A DNA stretch of 13,398 nucleotides, taken from ZC4RG42 sp036676355 (GTDB lineage Bacteria; Pseudomonadota; Gammaproteobacteria; Burkholderiales; SG8-39). This document shows, one piece after another, positions 6,402 through 12,149 of the stretch; the stretch's first letter is position 1; each line of letters opens with the position of its first letter. Made by a program: the position numbers and the translations under genes. The stretch spans positions 1 to 13,398 of the forward strand of contig JAKFDA010000075.1 in NCBI GenBank assembly GCA_036676355.1, written 5' to 3'. The notes under the pieces are model-generated. The model saw only the letters and a program-made list of their open reading frames with translations, did no database searches and was not told the DNA's origin.

Positions 6402-7217
6402 GGGTGTGATCTCCAGCGCGGGACAGGGCTGAAGCTGTGCCATTTTCGAGCCGGAAGGCAATAGGAGCTTTATTTCAACGGCATGCGCATGTTTCGTTCA
6501 CATTGACTGGCGGCTCGTAAAGAAAGCCGACGCTGTCTGCAGAACGTGCCGGCACTATGCCGGCATTTGGAAGGCAGCCGATCACCTCTTCTACGACGGC
6601 GCGCCGCTCGCTTTTACAAACACCATGCGCCATGGCGGCTGCAGCGGGCCTCTCCATTACGCTCATTCCGGTGTTGATGACATTCGCAATTCGCGCGCGC
6701 TCGCGCTGAAACGGAAAACCGACTGAACTGCTGGTTGATCGCCGCGTGCGCGCCGCAGTTGCGCCGTTGGTCGTGGGATGATTACCGGGCCGCTGCTGTC
6801 GTATCCGCGAGCGCGGAAAGTTTCGGCTCTCCACTGGGCCGATATGCGTCCCATTTCCTCGTGCGCGCAATGCATGGCTGCCATCGCCAGTACGGACTGA
6901 GCGGGCAAGAGCGGCAGGAGAGAAGAAGGGGGATAAACCGAGGACGCGACAACATTCTAGGTGCAGCCTATGCCCGGTTCAACGCAAGAGCCGTACGGTT
7001 ACAGATCCGATCGACGCTTGAGGCGCAGATAGAGGCTGCCGACTTCAGCGCACACGTTGCCGATATGGCGTCGGCTGCGAAAGCCTTCGGCCACGACTCA
7101 AATCTATGGAGTTACCTGCAGATCAAAGTTAAACCGAATATATTGGGGTCTGGCCAATCGCCTGACGCCGGCATACCGGTTGCCCAGGCTCTTTATCGAT
7201 GCTAGAGGTAGGTTGAA
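6402..7217. other. Long intergenic stretch, no supported gene
   Basis: About 815 bp contain only doubtful frames. One plus-strand frame (6735-7205, TTG start) ends just before the next gene but shows no domain. Another plus-strand frame is open for 97 codons (6433-6726) with four cysteines before its only methionine, yet has no usable start. A minus-strand frame (6870-6475) overlaps both. None is recognisable. This could be decayed coding sequence. The upstream regions of the PEP-CTERM gene and of the gene at 7218 lie here. Confidence 0.5.
6547..6565. repeat. 19-bp inverted repeat TGCCGGCA-CTA-TGCCGGCA
   Basis: Two identical 8-bp arms, each itself a palindrome, are separated by CTA. Either strand could form a very stable 8-bp hairpin with a 3-nt loop, and the arms also form a direct repeat. 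No T-run follows. It lies about 145 bp upstream of the PEP-CTERM start; its role is unknown. Confidence 0.55.
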
Positions 7218-7784
7218 GTGAACGCCGTCGAATCAGAGTGGAGCGCGGACCCGTTGGTCTGGGGACATGGCAGGAAGACGCTTGAAATCTTCCTCGAACC
7301 GACCTGTCCTTTTTCAGCGAGAACGTTCGATAAGCTCGACGAACTCTTGGCGCAGGCTGGGGAAGGCCGGCTGACGATCAAGATCCGTTTACTCTCGCAA
7401 CCTTGGCACTTGTTTTCGCCCGCGGTTACGCGCGCCATACTCGCGGCCTCCACTACCGCAGGGGGTAAGGCGGCCGCGAAGGCGGTAATGGCAGCCGTGT
7501 TCGCGCACCGCGAAGAATTCGTACTGACGAACCACTGTTCGGGCCCCAATCTGGACCAGTCGCTCCGCGATATCCTGAGCCTTATTAAGCGCTACAGCGG
7601 TATTCAAGTATCGGCGCCCTTCGAATTGCCCGAGCTCACCCGCGCGATGACGTGGCAAGCCAAGTACGCCCGACAGAATGGCATCCACACGACACCGACG
7701 TTTATGGTCGATGGTCTGGTTAATGCGGACATGAGCAGCGGCGACTCGGTCGAAACCTGGCTGACGAAACTTTGTCTGTCCTGA
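7218..7784 (+). CDS. DsbA/thioredoxin-fold protein with monothiol CPFS site
   Basis: This 188-residue protein has the thioredoxin-like (DsbA-family, Thioredoxin_4-like) layout: a strand LEIFLEP leading to CPFS at 30-33, a helical insertion (about 65-150), and the cis-proline segment HTTPTF at 157-162 near the C-terminus. The second active-site cysteine is replaced by serine, so disulfide exchange in the usual two-cysteine way is not possible; a glutathione-dependent, peroxidatic or binding role would fit. Two other cysteines (C107, C186) are outside the motif. There is no signal peptide, so the protein should be cytoplasmic, unlike DsbA itself. The start is GTG at 7218 with GAGGTAGG (7205-7212) upstream. 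It stands apart from its neighbours, and the substrate is unknown. Confidence 0.8.
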   Translation: MNAVESEWSADPLVWGHGRKTLEIFLEPTCPFSARTFDKLDELLAQAGEGRLTIKIRLLSQPWHLFSPAVTRAILAASTTAGGKAAAKAVMAAVFAHREEFVLTNHCSGPNLDQSLRDILSLIKRYSGIQVSAPFELPELTRAMTWQAKYARQNGIHTTPTFMVDGLVNADMSSGDSVETWLTKLCLS

Positions 7785-7876
7785 TCCACCCCCTTCGCCC
7801 TGCCGCTCGGAATCTGACTTAGCGCAGCTTCGAGGCAGCTATGTTTCGAGTGAAGTTCTTCATGAAGGAGGCGAGC

Positions 7877-7921
7877 ATGAAGCAGGAACACGGCATGTGG
7901 CGCACGCTGAGGCGAATTTAG
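7877..7921 (+). CDS. Possible 14-codon leader ORF upstream of the stress-protein gene
   Basis: An ATG at 7877 follows an excellent ribosome site AAGGAGG (7865-7871, 5-base spacing) and encodes MKQEHGMWRTLRRI before TAG. The frame is also open to an ATG at 7841, which would give 26 residues. The stop codon abuts overlapping hairpins in the region before the universal stress protein. It may be a leader peptide or a chance ORF; the only support is the strong ribosome site and the position. Confidence 0.3.
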   Translation: MKQEHGMWRTLRRI

Positions 7922-7923
7922 AG

Positions 7924-7974
7924 AGGCGCAGCGCCTGGCGCTCGCCATTTTGACGAAGCGACCCACTGGGTCGC
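7924..7974 (+). promoter_or_regulatory. Structured leader before the universal stress protein
   Basis: Mutually overlapping palindromes AGGCGC-A-GCGCCT (7924-7936) and AGCGCC-T-GGCGCT (7930-7942) share an arm, so only one can form at a time. A separate perfect hairpin GCGACCC-ACT-GGGTCGC follows at 7958-7974, ending 36 bp before the ATG. No T-run is present, so this is not an ordinary intrinsic terminator. Confidence 0.35.
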
Positions 7975-8010
7975 GCCTTCCGCATATCGCGGATCACAAG
8001 GGGTGCTCAC

Positions 8011-8463
8011 ATGTTTCGCCATATTCTGCTGCCCACCGACGGCTCCGTGTTTTCGCAACGCGCCATCGAGGCCGGTCTTGCTTTCGCAAAGGAGCACGGC
8101 GCGCGCGTCACGATTTATTACGCCGTCGAGCCGTTGCCGCCTTATGTGTGGACGGAAGGTGTCGCGCTGGCCCCCGGTTTGATTGAACGCCTCGAGGAAG
8201 GGGCGCAGCGCAATGGGGAAGCGATGGTGCGCGATGCGGTAGAGTCGGCGCGCAAAGCGGGTGTCGAATGCCGGGTCGAGATCGGGCGGGCGCTGTCGCC
8301 GTACGAGGGCATCCTCGATGCCGTGCAACAAAACCAATGCGACGGGATTTTCATGAGTTCGCACGGCCGCACGGGGCTCGTCAATCTTCTGCTCGGCAGC
8401 GTAACGCACAAGGTGCTATTGCACGCCACAGTACCGGTGGTGGTTTATCCCGCGCGCGGTTGA
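8011..8463 (+). CDS. Universal stress protein (UspA family)
   Basis: This 150-residue protein is a single Usp domain of usual length. It opens with MFRHILLPTDGS, the first strand and the aspartate loop that contacts nucleotide, and ends with SSHGRTGLVNLLLGSVTHKVL (about 116-136). That segment fits the ATP-binding pattern G-x2-G-x9-G-S except that the first glycine is serine. The last strand, VPVVVYP, is intact. The protein probably binds ATP and acts in stress survival in the cytoplasm, but the family gives no defined reaction. It follows a structured leader and has AGGGG about eight bases before the ATG. Its 3' end overlaps the end of the oppositely directed P-type ATPase gene by 19 bp, so the two messages are complementary there. 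Confidence 0.92.
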   Translation: MFRHILLPTDGSVFSQRAIEAGLAFAKEHGARVTIYYAVEPLPPYVWTEGVALAPGLIERLEEGAQRNGEAMVRDAVESARKAGVECRVEIGRALSPYEGILDAVQQNQCDGIFMSSHGRTGLVNLLLGSVTHKVLLHATVPVVVYPARG

Positions 8464-10928
8464 ACGATTCGCGCGCGGCGGCCGAAGACCGTTGCCGCAA
8501 GACCGGCAACTGCCGCCGCGATGCCGGCGAGCGCCCAGTCCTCGAGATGAAGCGGTTGGACATGGAACAACGCGGCAACCGGTGGAGTCTGGATGACACA
8601 CGCGGTGGACAGTACAGTCGCAATAGTGATCGCGCATGCACTTCGTGCGCGCAGTCGATGCAGTGCTGCCGCCGTTGCGGTCGCCGTACCGATCAGGACG
8701 AGCAACGCCATCGCGCGCGCGTGCTCCACGGCGTTCGCGTCTCCCAGCGCAAAGACGTAGCTCGTCATCACTGCAAGCGTCAGCGACAGTCCGATCCCGC
8801 ACAGCCATACCCAGTCGCGCGTAGAGAAGAATCTCGCGCGTGTGTGTGGCACGCGGTCCAGCGCATCGGCGGCGGAGGCCTGCTGAAACGCCACCATCGC
8901 AGTCGGATGTATGATCAGCTCCAGCCAGACGACATGCAGCGGCAGGTAGAGCAGGGGGTAGCCCGCCAGCGGAATGAACGCGGCCGATAACACAAACGGG
9001 ATGTGCACCATCAGCAGGTACGAAAAACTGTTGCGCAGGTTTTCGTAGAGTTGCCGCCCTTCAGCGATGGCGTTTGCGATGGTGCGGAAATCGTCGTCGA
9101 GCAACACGATTGCGGCGACATCCCGCGCACTGCGTGTGCCGCGTTCGCCCATCGCGATGCCGATGTCCGCCGCCTGCAGCGCGGGCACGTCGTTTACGCC
9201 GTCGCCGGTGACCGCCACAATTTCGCCGCGCTGCTGTAGCGCGCGCACCAGTGCGAGCTTTTGCGAGGGCGCGGCGCGCGCCACGATGGCGACGGTACGC
9301 AGCGCATCGTCCTGCTGCAACACCGCGTCGAGATCCTTTCCTTCCACCAGCTTCGCATCCGGACCGCCGATGGCGGTCTGCTCGGCGATGGCCCGCGCGG
9401 TCGCCGGGTGATCGCCGGTCACCAGTATCACGCGTATGCCCGCCGCGCGTGCAGCCAGCACGGCTTCACGCACGCCGGGTCGTACCGGGTCAGCGAAGGC
9501 AAGCAGCCCGGCGAAGGTGTAATCGGTGTCCGGTTCGGCATCGAACCACGACGCCGCATCCATGTCACGGTACGCGCAGGCGATCACCTTGTATGCGTTC
9601 GCGGATAGTTCCATGACTTTGCTGTGCCACGCGGCGCGCTCCGACGCATCGAGCGCGCAACGGCGCAAAATCGTCTCCGGCGCGCCCTTGGCCGCGATGC
9701 GGACACGGTCCGCAGCCCACGCATACGCCGCTGCCTCGCAGGCGCGATCCTCGGTAAATGGAAAGAGCGCAATACGCGGAGGCCGTTTCAAGTCGGCGGT
9801 TACGGCGGACAGAATCGCGGCGTCAAGCGGATCGTTCGATTCCGTGCGCGAGGCGAGCGCCGCAATGCGGAGCAGGTCTGCTTCGCTGCGGTCCTGCGCC
9901 GGATAGCAATGCACGAGTCGCAGTCGCCCTTCGGTGAGCGTGCCGGTCTTGTCCGAGCAGATACACGACACGCGGCCGATGTTCTCCACGACGACGGCGC
10001 GGCGCACGAGCGCACGTCGTTGCGCCAAACGGTAAACGCCGACGCCGAGGAACAACGCGAACACTACGGGAAATTCTTCCGGTGTCGCGGCAATTGCGAG
10101 AGTGGCCGCGCTCAGCACCGCATCGACGACGCCATGGCCTTGATAAAGTCGCACGGCGGCGAGCAGGAGGCAGAACGCCAACGCCACGATACTCAGAACG
10201 ACGACAAGACGCGTGATGGCCTGCTGCAACGGCGTCAGTTGATGAGCTACGCCGCGTGCGAAGCGCACGATTTCACCGTACAGCGTGTCCGCGCCCGTCA
10301 TGACGACGCGCATCGTGGCGGCGCCGGTGAGGAGTCGTGTGCCGGCGTGGCCCCAGTGTTCGCTATCGATCTCTCCCTCCGTCAGTTGCGAAGCCGCAGG
10401 CAGCGCAGCCTTGCGAACGGGGAAGGCTTCGCCGGTCAGTGCCGATTCTTCGGCTTGAAGAAGGGCGCCCGCTACGATCAAACCATCCGCCGGAAAGGGC
10501 TCGCCGGCGGACACAATGACCAGATCGCCTGGCACCAATTCCGTTGCAACCACATTGAGCGATGCGTTATCGCGAACGACATTCACGTGTGCCGCGACAC
10601 GACTCCGCAGGCCTTCGACCGATGCCTGCGTACGATGATGCAGCCATGCATCCATTCCGATCAGCGGCACGATCGCGGCTGCAAGGACGACGGCCTCCGC
10701 GGATTCGCCAATCATTGCGAACAAGCCGCCCACGATCACGAGAAACCAGATCATCGGGTCGCGGAAGGTACCCCTTGCGATTTCCATCCATACGCGCTGC
10801 GGCGCTTCGAATAAAATATTTTGCCCGTAGCGCGCACGTCGCTCGGTGACTTCGGCCGCCGTGAGACCGCGGAGCGTCTCGGGCAGATCCGGGATGCGTT
10901 CAGCAGGAAGGCGGTAAAAGGCGTTCAT
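8445..10928 (-). CDS. P2-like cation-transporting P-type ATPase
   Basis: This 827-residue inner-membrane pump has every catalytic signature of a P-type ATPase: TGE in the actuator domain (165-167), SDKTGTLT with phosphorylated D326, KGAPE (414-418) for ATP binding, TGDHPAT (504-510) and GDGVND (575-580). Helix pairs lie near 58-92 and 240-298, with the M4 motif PEEFP at 283-287, and more helices follow from about 635. There is no N-terminal heavy-metal domain and no CPC motif, so it belongs with P2/P3-like pumps (Ca2+, Mg2+, H+ or related), not with copper or zinc exporters. The M6 segment reads WLELIIHPTAM (668-678): a histidine stands where related pumps usually have an ion-binding aspartate. 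The ATG at 10928 lacks a clear ribosome site. The substrate ion is not predictable from this sequence. Confidence 0.93.
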   Translation of the reverse strand: MNAFYRLPAERIPDLPETLRGLTAAEVTERRARYGQNILFEAPQRVWMEIARGTFRDPMIWFLVIVGGLFAMIGESAEAVVLAAAIVPLIGMDAWLHHRTQASVEGLRSRVAAHVNVVRDNASLNVVATELVPGDLVIVSAGEPFPADGLIVAGALLQAEESALTGEAFPVRKAALPAASQLTEGEIDSEHWGHAGTRLLTGAATMRVVMTGADTLYGEIVRFARGVAHQLTPLQQAITRLVVVLSIVALAFCLLLAAVRLYQGHGVVDAVLSAATLAIAATPEEFPVVFALFLGVGVYRLAQRRALVRRAVVVENIGRVSCICSDKTGTLTEGRLRLVHCYPAQDRSEADLLRIAALASRTESNDPLDAAILSAVTADLKRPPRIALFPFTEDRACEAAAYAWAADRVRIAAKGAPETILRRCALDASERAAWHSKVMELSANAYKVIACAYRDMDAASWFDAEPDTDYTFAGLLAFADPVRPGVREAVLAARAAGIRVILVTGDHPATARAIAEQTAIGGPDAKLVEGKDLDAVLQQDDALRTVAIVARAAPSQKLALVRALQQRGEIVAVTGDGVNDVPALQAADIGIAMGERGTRSARDVAAIVLLDDDFRTIANAIAEGRQLYENLRNSFSYLLMVHIPFVLSAAFIPLAGYPLLYLPLHVVWLELIIHPTAMVAFQQASAADALDRVPHTRARFFSTRDWVWLCGIGLSLTLAVMTSYVFALGDANAVEHARAMALLVLIGTATATAAALHRLRARSACAITIATVLSTACVIQTPPVAALFHVQPLHLEDWALAGIAAAVAGLAATVFGRRARIVQPRAG

Positions 10929-11604
10929 AAGGTAGGGGCGGGGCCGGTCATTTCTAAAAATGACTACTGCAAACCGGTTTCAAGTTGCGTCGTATAAAGG
11001 TTCGGCAGCCTACCTCCTTTCTCGCGCAGCAAATAGGCTGTGGTCGTGCGAAGGCCGAGGGATCTCGGATGCAACGCAATCCCGAGCAATCCCGACTGCA
11101 GCGGTACACTCCGCGAGCGCCTCATCCGGGGCGTTTTGTCTGGCGAAACGGAACCCCGGAGTCGATCAAAACGTATGAACACCCGCTGGCCGACTCGATG
11201 CGACTTCTTGGAGCGTGTCGTCAATCTCGTTCCGTCAGTATCGACGAAGAGCACCGCAGCAGTCGCGTCGATTCGGTCGTGCTTGCGTTTTCCCTGACGC
11301 CGTGCCGGTCGCCGGGATACTCCGAAGAACTTTCCCCGGCGCGATAAGCGGTAACGTCGCCATCGTTGACCTGACTTCGAAGGCGCAAGTTATCTGCCTT
11401 TCGGGCAGACAACGCCGGCAGCAGCAGATTGAACACCGCATTCATTGCAAGCGCGAATCGACCCCCGGGGCGATTGTCGATTGACATGCACGAGTCACGA
11501 GTCGCTCATGGAAAAACCAACGCTCCGAGACGCATGATTCCGTTGAGCGGCCCGCGTAGACCCATGAAATCACCATTACGTCACATCACGCCGAACATAG
11601 AAAT
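10929..11604. other. Intergenic stretch without a supported gene
   Basis: Short frames on both strands (up to 120 codons) show no recognisable domain and mostly lack ribosome sites. The best minus-strand candidate (11487-11221, 88 codons) also lacks one. The upstream control region of the ATPase gene must lie in the first part. No repeat or insertion-sequence end was recognised. Confidence 0.5.
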
Positions 11605-11651
11605 ATTCAATTAACACATTGATTGACCATATGCGCATACGCACATATAGT
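11605..11651 (+). promoter_or_regulatory. Sigma70-like promoter with operator in the spacer, upstream of the ArsR-soxC genes
   Basis: A near-consensus promoter is visible: -35 TTGACC at 11623-11628, a 17-bp spacer, and -10 TATAGT at 11646-11651. An imperfect 20-bp palindrome (11629-11648, 16 of 20 positions symmetric, including the perfect core ATGCGCAT) fills the spacer and touches the -10. Just upstream is a second dyad TCAAT-N6-ATTGA (11607-11622). A dimeric ArsR repressor bound at the spacer palindrome would block RNA polymerase. The predicted 5' leader is about 55-60 nt. Confidence 0.7.
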
Positions 11652-11717
11652 CATGCGCGTCGCTAGCGGATTTTTCCCCGCGCGTCAGAGATGTGAATCA
11701 AATAGGACGCAGTTTTG

Positions 11718-12149
11718 ATGGAAGAACTTAAAGAAGTTTTCGACGCGGTTGCCAGGTACTTCTCCGTCCTGGCGGAACCTACACGACTGCGCATTCTGCA
11801 TGCTGTCTGCCAGTCGGAAAAAAGCGTCAATGAAATCGTCGAGCTTACCGGCATCACGCAGACCAATGCGTCGCGTCACCTCAACATGATGTACCAGTCG
11901 GCTTTGCTGTCCCGCCGCAAGGAGGGCAACTCGGTCTTCTATCGTGTATCGGACCAGACATCGGTCGATCTGTGCCGTGCGGTCTGCCTCCACGTCACCG
12001 CGCAGATGGATTCGGTCCAGCCGTTACGCAAGGGTCTGGAAAGTTTTCTGGACGAAACGGGCGAAGCCACTTTGCCCATTGCCGCGATCAAGAAGGGGAA
12101 GACGCGTGTCCGATCAGCAACGACCCGGGCGCGTTCAGCGCGCCCCTGA
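11718..12149 (+). CDS. ArsR/SmtB-family regulator of the sox genes (SoxR-like)
   Basis: This 143-residue protein is a winged helix-turn-helix repressor of the ArsR family: RYFSVLAEPTRLRILHAV (13-30), recognition helix TQTNASRHLNMM (47-58) and wing RRKEGNSVFYRV (66-77). Cysteines C31, C86 and C90 are suitably placed for thiol-based sensing like SqrR/BigR, which form a tetrasulfide link between two cysteines, though the exact positions differ. The heavy-metal ELCVCDL motif of ArsR/SmtB is absent, which argues against a metal sensor. Its position before soxC suggests it controls sulfur oxidation in the manner of SoxR. ATG at 11718 is preferred over the TTG at 11715; AGGACG lies eight bases upstream. 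The last 20 residues are strongly basic and are encoded partly in the 44 nt that overlap soxC. Confidence 0.87.
   Translation: MEELKEVFDAVARYFSVLAEPTRLRILHAVCQSEKSVNEIVELTGITQTNASRHLNMMYQSALLSRRKEGNSVFYRVSDQTSVDLCRAVCLHVTAQMDSVQPLRKGLESFLDETGEATLPIAAIKKGKTRVRSATTRARSARP
12093..12098 (+). promoter_or_regulatory. Ribosome-binding site setting the soxC start
   Basis: AAGGGG lies seven bases before GTG 12106, inside the end of the upstream regulator gene. No other credible start lies between it and the twin-arginine motif, so this site supports the 44-nt gene overlap. Confidence 0.65.

Noticed and set aside
6735..7205. Plus-strand frame of 156 codons ending just before the DsbA-fold gene
   Set aside because: TTG start without ribosome site, no domain, and no methionine-led alternative with better support; kept only as part of the described intergenic stretch.
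9624..10814. Long plus-strand open frame (396 codons) inside the P-type ATPase gene
   Set aside because: It is antisense to a gene with all catalytic motifs intact, has no recognisable domain and a charged, low-complexity composition typical of GC-rich shadow frames.
11221..11487. Minus-strand frame of 88 codons in the gap before the sox regulator
   Set aside because: No ribosome site, no recognisable domain, and overlapping frames of similar length on the other strand.
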